Source: M3007 sp964621185
GTDB taxonomy: Bacteria; Bacteroidota; Bacteroidia; Chitinophagales; Saprospiraceae
Length of the DNA: 64,000 nt
Assembly (NCBI GenBank): GCA_964621185.1
Contig: CAZULM010000008.1
Coordinates: forward strand, 95,412-159,411
Direction of reading: 5' to 3'
Shown here: positions 24,518-33,339 of the stretch, in pieces
How positions within the stretch are numbered: position 1 is the stretch's first letter
Layout: each line of letters begins with the position of its first letter
The notes under the pieces: model-generated
The model's input: the letters and a program-made list of their open reading frames with translations, nothing else
The model's database searches: none
Told to the model about the DNA's origin: nothing
Translations under genes and position numbers: made by a program

Positions 24518-27500
24518 ATGCCCGAACGCGCCAGCAAAACAAGCATCGCCTTCACGGCCATCCTGATCTGGGCAGCAGTTGCTAGCGCCCAAAAACTCGA
24601 TTTTGAAAAACTCTCCTCCGAGCTCGGTTTGTCCCAAAACCTGATCCTTTGCCTCCTGCAGGACAGCCAGGGATTCCTCTGGGTGGGCACCAAAGACGGC
24701 CTGAACCGCTACGACGGCTACCGATTCACCACCTTCCGCTACGACCCCTTCGACTCGCTTTCCATTTCAGACAACCTCATAAACGGCATCCTGGAAGACC
24801 GCCATGGCCGAATGTGGGTCGCAACGGGCAAGGGCATCGACCTGTTCGACCGCGAAAAGGAGGCGTTCTACAACTTCCCCAGGCCCGTTTCAAACGCCAC
24901 GCTTGCCGAAGGCCCGTATGGGAGTATTTGGCAGGCGGGTGCTTGCCTGATCCTGCCGCCTGACGGCCAAGGGATCGAGCGGCTCCAAATCGGGCTGAGC
25001 AACCTCGAACGGGACTCCCAAAACCATTTTACCACCCCCGTCTGGGACAATGCCGGCAATGGCTTTGCCGTAAAACACGGCAATGACCTGTACCGCGTCC
25101 GCTACGACAGCCTGCTCAATAGGTTCCAGTTCAGCCAAAATTTTGAAGACCTGCCCGGTTTTTTCGAAAAAAAGACCAATTCGGCCAGCCAAGGCGCCAA
25201 CCCTTACAAGCGGGGCCGCGACGGCAGGATATGGCAGCTCGCGAACGGGAAAATCATGTGCTGGGACGCGCTCCTGGGCAAAATGGATGCGTTAGAGGTG
25301 CCTGCGCGCTTCACCGACCCGGCAGCACAGCACGAGGTTTGGGGGAATTTCACCGCCTGCCTGGAAGACGGAAAAGGGCGGCTTTGGCTGGGCGGCTTCA
25401 ACGGCTCTTTCCGCATAGATTTGGCAAGCCGCGATTTCCGCTGTTTTTCGCCAGAACCGACCGACAAAAGCGACCCATTGGTGTATGGGTTGACTACCCT
25501 GTTGGAAGATGCGGGCGGGCTGGTATGGGTCGGCACCCGCGGCAACGGCTTGTTGAAATACAACGACAACGCCCGCCGTTTCGTCACCGCAGCAGGCGCG
25601 CCCGGGCTCTGGCGGGGAGAAAGCCTGCGCGCGCTGTTCAAAACATCCGACGGGCGCGTTTGGCTGGGCTCTATGGGCGGCGGTTTGCTCATGTTGGACG
25701 CGAATACCAGGGAAATCACCAAGGTAGCGCCCGCCGGCTCCGCCTTCAAAGGCCGCCAGGGGGTGTTCCAGTGTTTTTTCCAAAGCGAAAACGGCGTTTT
25801 TTGGTGCGGCAACTCGGATTGGGGCCTGATGCGCCTCAGCGATTGGCAAGGCGGAAAGCCGCATTTTGAGGTGTTTGCGCCCGAGCCCGACAAAATGGGG
25901 AACCAGATCAGCTCGGCGCCAACGGGGATCGTGGAGGATGCCGCGCGGAACCTTTGGTTAGTGAGCCCCGACGCGCTGCGCTCTTTCAACGTGCAGACAA
26001 AAACGTTTGAAAAATTCCCGTTCTTCAACGGCGACGCGCCCAGGATTGACCGGAACCGCTTTCCCGCTATTTTCCAAGACCGGCGGGGCAGGCTCTGGAT
26101 CGGCACTTCGGAAGGGCTTTGGCGCTTCGACAAGGACAAAGAAACCTTTGAAAAATACCAGAACGAGCGCAGCAACCCCAACAGCCTCAGCCACGACCTG
26201 GTGAAGTGCATCGCCGAAGACCCAGTTGCGCCCGAGCGGTTTTTGTTCGTCGGCACCGGTGGCGGCGGGCTGAACCGATTCGACACGGAAAAAGGCAGTT
26301 TTGAAAAATTCACCGAAAAGGACGGGCTTCCCGACATGGTGGTTTACGGGATGTTGCCCGACGCAGCGGGCAATTTGTGGCTCTCTACCAACAAAGGCTT
26401 GTCGGTCTTTAACCCCAAAACGCGCGTTTTCAGGAATTTTGACCAGACCGACGGCCTGCAGAACCTGGAGTTCAACACTTGCGCCTACGCAAAATCTGCC
26501 GACGGCCAACTGTTCTTTGGCGGTATCGAGGGCTTCAACGCCTTTTACCCCGATAAAATGTTGCAGGCCAACACCCATGTCCCCAACATCGTGTTCACCG
26601 ATTTCAAAATTTCCGGCAAATCGGTATCGCACAAAACCGAAGACTCCCCGCTCAATGTGGCCATTGGCTATGCACAAAAGATCGTGCTGACTCCTGACAC
26701 GAAGGTCATCTCGATCGAGTTCGCCGCCCTCGACTTTGCCGCTCCCCTGAAGAACCAGTTTTCCTGCAAAATGGAAGGCTTCGACCGCGACTGGCAGACG
26801 CTTGGCACGACGCGGTCCGTGACCTACACCAACCTCGCCCCCGGCAAATACACCTTCAAAGTGCGGGGCTCGAACAACGACGGCCTATGGAACGAGCTGG
26901 GAGCAAGCCTCGAAATAGAAGTGCTCGCACCTTGGTGGGCCACCTGGTGGGCTTACCTCCTCTATGCATTGACCATTGGCGGGGTGGTTTTCGCCTTTGC
27001 CCGGCTGCAAGCCAAGCGGAACCAGGCCAATGCCGAAGCCCGTCGCCTGCAAGAATTGAACGAGGCCAAAAGCCAGTTCCTCTCCACCGTGAGCCACGAA
27101 CTGCGCACCCCGCTGACATCGATCATGGGTTTTACCAAAATCATCAAAAAACGGCTGGAGGAGCGGATATTGCCCAAAACCGATGTCTCAGACCCAAAAA
27201 CGAGCCGCGCAGCCGCACAGGTCATGGACAATTTGGCCATCGTGGTCAACGAAAGCGAGCGGCTTACTGCCCTGATCAACGAGGTGCTTGACCTGGCAAA
27301 AATAGAGTCGGGAAAGATCGACTGGCAGGAAGAAACCCTCCGGATTGACGAATTGGTAAACCGCGCCGTCGATGCCACCGCCGTGCTTTTCGAGCACAAA
27401 AAATTGCGGCTCCAGCGCGAAATCGCAGCTGGACTTCCACCCATTGTTGGCGACCCCGACCGCCTGTTGCAGGTTTTGGTCAACTTGCTTTCCAACGCCG

Positions 27501-27790
27501 TAAAGTTTACCGAGCGTGGCGGCGCCGTGATCTCTGCGCAACTTCAAGGCGAAAACACGATTCTGCTGGGCGTTTCCGACACCGGCAGCGGCATCCCAAA
27601 AGAATACCAACTGTTGGTTTTTGAAAAATTCAGGCAAGTGACGAACGACACCTTGACCGACAAGCCAAAAGGGACGGGCTTGGGCCTGCCAATCTGCAAG
27701 GAAATTGTGGAACACCACGGCGGGCGCATCTGGGTGGAAAGCGAGGCTGGCGCAGGTTGTACTTTTTGGTTTACATTGCCCGTCCGTTGA
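24518..27790 (+). CDS. Propeller-sensor histidine kinase (Reg_prop/Y_Y_Y) 1
   Basis: The 1090-residue protein has an N-terminal signal-like helix ending ASAQ. It then has a long series of two-component-regulator propeller repeats (for example QGFLWVGTKDGLNRYDG) in the periplasm, a Y_Y_Y domain near residues 735-800, and one membrane helix near 805-830 (WAYLLYALTIGGVVFAF). The cytoplasmic kinase follows: phospho-accepting His at residue 860 in STVSHELRTPLTS, N-box NLLSNAVKF, then SDTGSGIP and GTGLGLPICKEI. There is no receiver or AraC domain, so it is not a hybrid regulator of the polysaccharide-utilisation type. The next kinase gene starts 7 bases downstream. Confidence 0.93.
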   Translation: MPERASKTSIAFTAILIWAAVASAQKLDFEKLSSELGLSQNLILCLLQDSQGFLWVGTKDGLNRYDGYRFTTFRYDPFDSLSISDNLINGILEDRHGRMWVATGKGIDLFDREKEAFYNFPRPVSNATLAEGPYGSIWQAGACLILPPDGQGIERLQIGLSNLERDSQNHFTTPVWDNAGNGFAVKHGNDLYRVRYDSLLNRFQFSQNFEDLPGFFEKKTNSASQGANPYKRGRDGRIWQLANGKIMCWDALLGKMDALEVPARFTDPAAQHEVWGNFTACLEDGKGRLWLGGFNGSFRIDLASRDFRCFSPEPTDKSDPLVYGLTTLLEDAGGLVWVGTRGNGLLKYNDNARRFVTAAGAPGLWRGESLRALFKTSDGRVWLGSMGGGLLMLDANTREITKVAPAGSAFKGRQGVFQCFFQSENGVFWCGNSDWGLMRLSDWQGGKPHFEVFAPEPDKMGNQISSAPTGIVEDAARNLWLVSPDALRSFNVQTKTFEKFPFFNGDAPRIDRNRFPAIFQDRRGRLWIGTSEGLWRFDKDKETFEKYQNERSNPNSLSHDLVKCIAEDPVAPERFLFVGTGGGGLNRFDTEKGSFEKFTEKDGLPDMVVYGMLPDAAGNLWLSTNKGLSVFNPKTRVFRNFDQTDGLQNLEFNTCAYAKSADGQLFFGGIEGFNAFYPDKMLQANTHVPNIVFTDFKISGKSVSHKTEDSPLNVAIGYAQKIVLTPDTKVISIEFAALDFAAPLKNQFSCKMEGFDRDWQTLGTTRSVTYTNLAPGKYTFKVRGSNNDGLWNELGASLEIEVLAPWWATWWAYLLYALTIGGVVFAFARLQAKRNQANAEARRLQELNEAKSQFLSTVSHELRTPLTSIMGFTKIIKKRLEERILPKTDVSDPKTSRAAAQVMDNLAIVVNESERLTALINEVLDLAKIESGKIDWQEETLRIDELVNRAVDATAVLFEHKKLRLQREIAAGLPPIVGDPDRLLQVLVNLLSNAVKFTERGGAVISAQLQGENTILLGVSDTGSGIPKEYQLLVFEKFRQVTNDTLTDKPKGTGLGLPICKEIVEHHGGRIWVESEAGAGCTFWFTLPVR

Positions 27791-27797
27791 GTAAAAA

Positions 27798-30700
27798 ATG
27801 GTTGAAACAAAAAAATATGCGCCAGCGATTCCCGTCGCCTTATTGCTCTGCTGCATGATGGGGGCATCTGCGCTCCTGGGGCAAAACATAAGTTTCGAAC
27901 AACGCTCCACCGACGACGGCTTGTCGCACCAAACCGTGCTTTCCCTGACCCAAGACCACAGGGGCTTCCTATGGGTCGGCACCGTTAACGGGCTTAACCG
28001 CTACGACGGCTACCGGTTTCGCCAATTCAAGAACAGCCAGGGAAATCCCGGCAGCCTGTCGAGCAACCAGATCAATGCCCTGCTCGTGGACAGGAAGGGC
28101 GTTCTCTGGGCCGGCACCAACAGCGGCCTGAACCGCCTCGATGCGCACACGGAGGTTTTTACAAAATTCCAGCGCGACCCTGCCAATGCCAACAGCCTTG
28201 CCTCCAACAAAGTGATATGCCTCTACGAGGACGCTGCTGGCACAATATGGGTCGGCACAGATGCCGGTTTGGAAAGGTTCGATGCCCAAACTGGCCAGTT
28301 TGCCCATTACCCGCTCCCCACGACCGAATTTTCGAGCAACCTGATTGACTATGCTGTGCGCTGCATCGCCGAATACCGGGGCAAGCTGATGATCGGCACC
28401 TGGGGTGCGGGGATTTGGGCTTTCGACCCTGGCTCGGGCGCACTGTCGCGCGTTTTGACCGCCGACCCGGATATTTCGCCCGCCCAGGTTTGGGTGGAGG
28501 GCTTTTTTATCGGCGCCTCGGGGAGGTTTTGGGCCTTGCAAAGCGGCCATGCCACGCTTTTTGACGAAGCTCAAAATGTGTTCAAGGTTGTTTGCCGGAA
28601 AGAAGTCGGCAACCAGCGCAGCGCGGCGATCAGCATCCTGGAAATGGCCTCTGGCGAATTGCTAGTGGGCACTTCGGGCGACGGGCTGAAAATCCTGGGC
28701 AGCGACCTGCACCTGCTCTCCGCCCATATCCCGAACCCCGACCAAAGCGTCGTGTCGAACAACTGGGTCAACAGCATCCTGCAAGACCACAACGGCGAAA
28801 TCTGGCTGGGGATGACCGGAGGCGGGCTGTTTAAATTCGACCCCCAGCGCAACCCTTTCGAGTCGGTGGAGCGGCTGACAGGCGGCTTGCCTAAGGATGT
28901 GCACAGCTTGAAGGAACGGCGGAACGGGGAGCTGTGGTTGGCCTCGCGCTCGGAAGGTTGCCATGTTTTGCCCAAAGGCGAAGGCGCCAAATTTGCCAAC
29001 CTGCGCACCCGTCGAGGCTTCCCGGAGGTCATGAAGCAAATAAACCTCCGGCGGGTGTTCGAAGACAGCCGGGGCTACATCTGGATGGGGTTCTGGGGCG
29101 GGGGCTTGATGGTTTTTGATGAAAAAACAGGGCAGTTCCGGCGTTTCCCCAACCCATTGCCCATTGAAAAGCCGGGCAACCCCTATTATGTCAACAGCAT
29201 CTGGGAATCTCCAGACGGCCGTATTTGGGCGGGCATTGTCGATGGCCTGATGCAGCTTTCGCCAACGGTGGCTGGAAGTATCGATTTTCAAATGCAGTTT
29301 TTTGAAAATTTTGGCCTGCCGATGCGCTCCCCTACCTCCTTTGCCAGCGACCGGTCTGGCAAAATCTGGATCGGCACGGATGGCTTGGTTTGTTTCGACC
29401 CCCAGAGCAACAGCTTCCAAACCTTCCAGCACGACCCCGACGACCCCCAAACCCTGGGCAGCCAGCGCGTCACCGCCATTTTTGAAGATCGGAAAAACCG
29501 CCTCTGGGTGGGCACGAACGGCGGCGGATTGAACTTGCTCGACCAGACGGCCAGCGGAGCGCGGTTTATAAAATACAGGGAAAAAGACGGGCTGGCCAAC
29601 GACGTGGTGGTGGGCATCGTCGAGGACGGGCATGGGCTGTTGTGGCTGACCACGGAACGCGGCCTTTCGCGCTTCGATCCTGAGCGTGGCACTTTTGCCA
29701 ATTTTTTTCGGAGCGACGGCCTGCCTTGCGAGCGGTTCAGCATGAGCGCGCTGGGCATAAGCCCGGGTTCGGGCCGCATTTTCGCGGGCGGGCTCGACGG
29801 CTTTGTCCTGTTCCATCCCGACAGCATCCGCAGCAGCGGATTCGTGCCACCTGTTGTCATTTCCAATTTAAAAAAATACGTGCGGCAAGGCGAGCAGTTC
29901 CTGGCGGTGGAGGTGCCGGGCATCACGGATTTGGAGCGCATAGAACTCCCTTTTTCAGAGAACACCCTCACTTTTGAGTTTGCGGCCCTGAACTTCCGCC
30001 AATCGTTCAAAAACCAGTACGCCTACAAGCTCGAGGGCATGGGCCAGGAGTGGATACCGCTCGGCGCCCGCCGCGAGGTGACGTTCAGCAACCTCCAGCC
30101 CGGCCGCTATGTGCTGCATGTAAAAGCCTCCAACAACGACGGCCTTTGGAACGAGGCAGGCACAAAGCTCGAAATAAGGATTTTGCCGCCTTGGTGGATG
30201 ACCTGGTGGGCCTACACGCTGTATGCGCTGACGGTGGCCGGGGTGTTGTTTGCTTTTTTTCAACTGCAAATCCGCCGCCGCGAAGACCGCGCCGAAGTGC
30301 TGCGCCAAAAACTGTTGAACGAAGCCAAAAGCCAGTTCCTTTCCACCGTGAGCCACGAATTGCGGACACCGCTCACCTCCATTTTGGGCTTTTCCAAAAT
30401 CATAAAAAAGCGCCTGGAAGAGCGGGTGTTCCCCAATACCAACCTTTCGGACAGCAAAACGGAACGGGCCGCCAACCAGGTAATGGACAATTTGAACATC
30501 GTGGTAAGCGAGAGCGAGCGGCTAACCACCTTGATAAACGAGGTGCTTGATTTGGCGAAAATCGAATCGGGAAAACTGGTGTGGCATGAAGAAAAGATAG
30601 ACGTACGCGAGCTCATCGAACGGGCCTCTGCCGCCACCAAGACTCTTTTCGAGCAAAAGAAACTTTGGCTCCGCCAGGAAATTGCCCCCGAACTGCCGAC

Positions 30701-31049
30701 GACTTTGGGCGATGCCGACCGCTTGCTGCAGGTGCTGGTCAACCTACTCTCCAACGCCGTGAAGTTTACCGAACGGGGCGGGGTGACGGTTTCGGCCAAG
30801 CCGACCGAAGACCGAAAAATCGTGGTTGGGGTGGCCGATACGGGCATCGGCATACCCAAAGCATTTCAGGAGATGGTTTTTGAAAAATTCGGGCAAGTGA
30901 CGAGCGATACCCTTACCGACAAGCCCCAGGGAACCGGCTTGGGCTTGCCGATTTGCAAGGAAATCGTGGAGCACCACGGCGGGCAGATTTGGGTGGAAAG
31001 TGCCGAGGGTGAAGGCTCGGTTTTTTGGTTTACCTTGCCCTTGCGTTGA
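27798..31049 (+). CDS. Propeller-sensor histidine kinase (Reg_prop/Y_Y_Y) 2
   Basis: The 1083-residue protein has the same plan as its upstream neighbour: signal-like helix, propeller repeats (HRGFLWVGTVNGLNRYDG), Y_Y_Y domain, one membrane helix (WWAYTLYALTVAGVLFAFF) and a kinase core with His853 in STVSHELRTPLTS. The kinase halves of the two proteins are nearly superimposable, while the propellers are more different. This suggests duplication followed by change in ligand sensing. The gene lies 7 bases after kinase 1 and 4 bases before the TPR kinase, so the set is an operon. Confidence 0.93.
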   Translation: MVETKKYAPAIPVALLLCCMMGASALLGQNISFEQRSTDDGLSHQTVLSLTQDHRGFLWVGTVNGLNRYDGYRFRQFKNSQGNPGSLSSNQINALLVDRKGVLWAGTNSGLNRLDAHTEVFTKFQRDPANANSLASNKVICLYEDAAGTIWVGTDAGLERFDAQTGQFAHYPLPTTEFSSNLIDYAVRCIAEYRGKLMIGTWGAGIWAFDPGSGALSRVLTADPDISPAQVWVEGFFIGASGRFWALQSGHATLFDEAQNVFKVVCRKEVGNQRSAAISILEMASGELLVGTSGDGLKILGSDLHLLSAHIPNPDQSVVSNNWVNSILQDHNGEIWLGMTGGGLFKFDPQRNPFESVERLTGGLPKDVHSLKERRNGELWLASRSEGCHVLPKGEGAKFANLRTRRGFPEVMKQINLRRVFEDSRGYIWMGFWGGGLMVFDEKTGQFRRFPNPLPIEKPGNPYYVNSIWESPDGRIWAGIVDGLMQLSPTVAGSIDFQMQFFENFGLPMRSPTSFASDRSGKIWIGTDGLVCFDPQSNSFQTFQHDPDDPQTLGSQRVTAIFEDRKNRLWVGTNGGGLNLLDQTASGARFIKYREKDGLANDVVVGIVEDGHGLLWLTTERGLSRFDPERGTFANFFRSDGLPCERFSMSALGISPGSGRIFAGGLDGFVLFHPDSIRSSGFVPPVVISNLKKYVRQGEQFLAVEVPGITDLERIELPFSENTLTFEFAALNFRQSFKNQYAYKLEGMGQEWIPLGARREVTFSNLQPGRYVLHVKASNNDGLWNEAGTKLEIRILPPWWMTWWAYTLYALTVAGVLFAFFQLQIRRREDRAEVLRQKLLNEAKSQFLSTVSHELRTPLTSILGFSKIIKKRLEERVFPNTNLSDSKTERAANQVMDNLNIVVSESERLTTLINEVLDLAKIESGKLVWHEEKIDVRELIERASAATKTLFEQKKLWLRQEIAPELPTTLGDADRLLQVLVNLLSNAVKFTERGGVTVSAKPTEDRKIVVGVADTGIGIPKAFQEMVFEKFGQVTSDTLTDKPQGTGLGLPICKEIVEHHGGQIWVESAEGEGSVFWFTLPLR

Positions 31050-31053
31050 ATAA

Positions 31054-33219
31054 TTGTCAAGAATGAAAGGCAATAGACACATATTCTTATGGGTGTTCTT
31101 GCTGCTGGCGAGCAAGCCCGCAGCCGGGCAGCAGATTCGGGATCACCTATTGCTCGATTCCCTGGCTACCTGCTTGCGCCATGCCGACAGCGACAGCAGC
31201 CGCGTGGCTTTGCTGTTGGGAATATTGTACATCTACGATTCGTACAAAACCGAGGAAGGTTTCCAATACGAACAGCAGGTGCGCGACCTTGCCGCGAAAT
31301 ACGATGGAAAGGCCGAGGCGGGCAGTCTAAAATCGGCCATCGGCCGCTTGCACTGGCGACAGGGCAATTTTGAAACCGCTTTGGCCTACCACAACGAAGC
31401 CCTGAAAATATACGAATCGCTCGGCGATAAAAAAAGGATCGCCCTCACAACCACTTATATCGGCCAAGACTACGCCGACGATGCCAAATACGCCGAAGCC
31501 TTGAAATATTTTGAAAAGGCCAGGCAGGTTTACGAATCGCTTGGCGACTTGGAACACCTTGGCTCGATGTACCTGTTTTTCGCCTTTATTTACGGTTCGC
31601 AAGGCAATTATGCCGAAGCAGCAAAGGAAAATTTCAAGGCACTCTCAGCCTTCGAAAAAGCGGGCGACGAGGGCGGGGCGGCTGTTGCCATGAGCAACAT
31701 CGGCGAAGCTTATGAGAAAATCGGCAACTTCGCGGAGGCGCTTAATTTTTACCGGAAATCCATAGAGGTGTACAAGCGCACGGGCGACCATATCAACCGC
31801 GCAAATACGTACAACAGCATCGGAAACATCTACAACCGGCAAAAAAACTACCGGGAAGCCTTCGCCAACTACGACACAGCGCTGAGCATCGCCCGCAGCA
31901 TCGGCGACCATTATTGCATGGCAAGCGCCTACACCGGCATCGGCAATACCTGGAATTTTCAGGGCAAGCCGGCGCAAGCCCTCCCCAATTACCAGAAAGC
32001 AGTGGCCGAGTTCCAGCTTGTGTCGAACAAAATGGAGCTCGCCAGCGTGTTCGCCAAAATCGGCACCTGCCATGTGCAACTCGAAAACTTTGCCAAGGCC
32101 AGGCCAGCATTCCGCCAAGCGGAAGCCATCGCCCAAAACCTCGACAGCAAAATCCCGCTCGCCGACCTGTACCGGGGCATGGAAATGCTCGATTCCGCCA
32201 CCGGCAACTGGCAGGGCGCATACCAGAACCATAAGCGGTACATCGACCTGCGCGACAGCATTTTCAACCAGGAAACCGCCCGCAAAATCATGTTCTCCCA
32301 GTTGCAGTACGATTTTGACAAAAAGGAACTCGTTGCGCGGGTAGAGCAGGAAAAACTGGACATCGAGCGGCGCAACCGCGTGGCCATCGCGTTCGGCGTG
32401 GCGCTGCTTTTTTTCGCCGTGGTATTTTTCCAATTGAAAATCCGCCGCGACCGCGCCAGCGCCGAAGCCAAGCGCCAGCGGGATTTAAGCGACGCGAAGA
32501 GCCAGTTCCTCACCATCGTGAGCCACGAGCTGCGCACGCCCCTTACCTCTATTTCAGGCTTTTCAAAGATCATCAAAAAACGCTTGCAGGAACGGATTTT
32601 ACCCGTTGCCAACCTTTCCGACGCGAAAAGCGCCCGCGCCGCCGAACAGGTGATGGAAAACCTCAACATCGTGGTTAGCGAGAGCGAAAGGCTGACGACG
32701 CTCATCAACGAGGTGCTGGATTTGGCAAAGATCGAATCGGGCAAAGTTGTCTGGCACGAAGAACGCGTCGAGATCGAAAAAACCATTGAACACGCTGCTG
32801 CCACCACAAGCACCATTTTTGAACAAAAAAACCTCGACCTGCGCCTCGAAATAGCCCCGGGCTTGCCCCCGACGAAAGGCGACCCCAGCCGCCTGCTCCA
32901 AGTCATGGTAAATTTATTGTCGAACGCCACCAAATTTACCGAGCAGGGATCGGTAACGGTATCCGCAAAGCTCCTGGGCGCCGACCATATCCTGGTTGGC
33001 GTTGCCGATACGGGCATCGGCATCGACAAAGAATTTCAAGACCAGGTTTTTGAAAAATTCAAGCAGCTCAGCAGCGACACTTTAACCGACAAGCCGCAGG
33101 GCACGGGGTTGGGGCTGCCGATCTGCAAGGAAATTGTGGAGCACCACGGCGGGCGGATATGGGTAGAAAGTTCGCCCGGTGAAGGCGCTGTTTTTTGGTT
33201 TACTTTGCCTGTGCGTTAA
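31054..33219 (+). CDS. TPR-sensor histidine kinase
   Basis: The 721-residue protein begins with a signal-like helix. It carries about six to eight tetratricopeptide repeats (for example ALAYHNEALKIYESLGD and ALNFYRKSIEVYKRTGD), a membrane helix near 443-463 (VAIAFGVALLFFAVVFFQL) and a kinase core with His491 in TIVSHELRTPLTS, N-box NLLSNATKF and GTGLGLPICKEI. The kinase core is closely related to those of the two upstream propeller kinases, so the sensor half appears to have been exchanged. The stop codon touches the start of a family 1 repeat. Confidence 0.92.
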   Translation: MSRMKGNRHIFLWVFLLLASKPAAGQQIRDHLLLDSLATCLRHADSDSSRVALLLGILYIYDSYKTEEGFQYEQQVRDLAAKYDGKAEAGSLKSAIGRLHWRQGNFETALAYHNEALKIYESLGDKKRIALTTTYIGQDYADDAKYAEALKYFEKARQVYESLGDLEHLGSMYLFFAFIYGSQGNYAEAAKENFKALSAFEKAGDEGGAAVAMSNIGEAYEKIGNFAEALNFYRKSIEVYKRTGDHINRANTYNSIGNIYNRQKNYREAFANYDTALSIARSIGDHYCMASAYTGIGNTWNFQGKPAQALPNYQKAVAEFQLVSNKMELASVFAKIGTCHVQLENFAKARPAFRQAEAIAQNLDSKIPLADLYRGMEMLDSATGNWQGAYQNHKRYIDLRDSIFNQETARKIMFSQLQYDFDKKELVARVEQEKLDIERRNRVAIAFGVALLFFAVVFFQLKIRRDRASAEAKRQRDLSDAKSQFLTIVSHELRTPLTSISGFSKIIKKRLQERILPVANLSDAKSARAAEQVMENLNIVVSESERLTTLINEVLDLAKIESGKVVWHEERVEIEKTIEHAAATTSTIFEQKNLDLRLEIAPGLPPTKGDPSRLLQVMVNLLSNATKFTEQGSVTVSAKLLGADHILVGVADTGIGIDKEFQDQVFEKFKQLSSDTLTDKPQGTGLGLPICKEIVEHHGGRIWVESSPGEGAVFWFTLPVR

Positions 33220-33320
33220 CCAGGATTTGGGTGGATTTGAAGGATTGATGGATGCCGAAAAATTGATTTTAAACAGATTACAAGCATTCAATTTTCATAA
33301 CCACTTTGCGTTGGCTATAA
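33219..33320 (+). repeat. Dispersed intergenic repeat, family 1 (copy 4)
   Basis: The copy runs from CCAGGATTTGGGTGGATTTG to CCACTTTGCGTTGGCTATA and fills most of the gap between the TPR kinase and the AraC-cyclase gene. It starts at the kinase stop codon. Confidence 0.8.
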
Positions 33321-33339
33321 ACAACTCAACACGTCAAAA

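Noticed and set aside
28662..29816. Long antisense frames over the kinases (also 57400-58356 and 63112-63891)
   Set aside because: Composition is typical of antisense shadows of GC-rich genes and no family motifs are visible.
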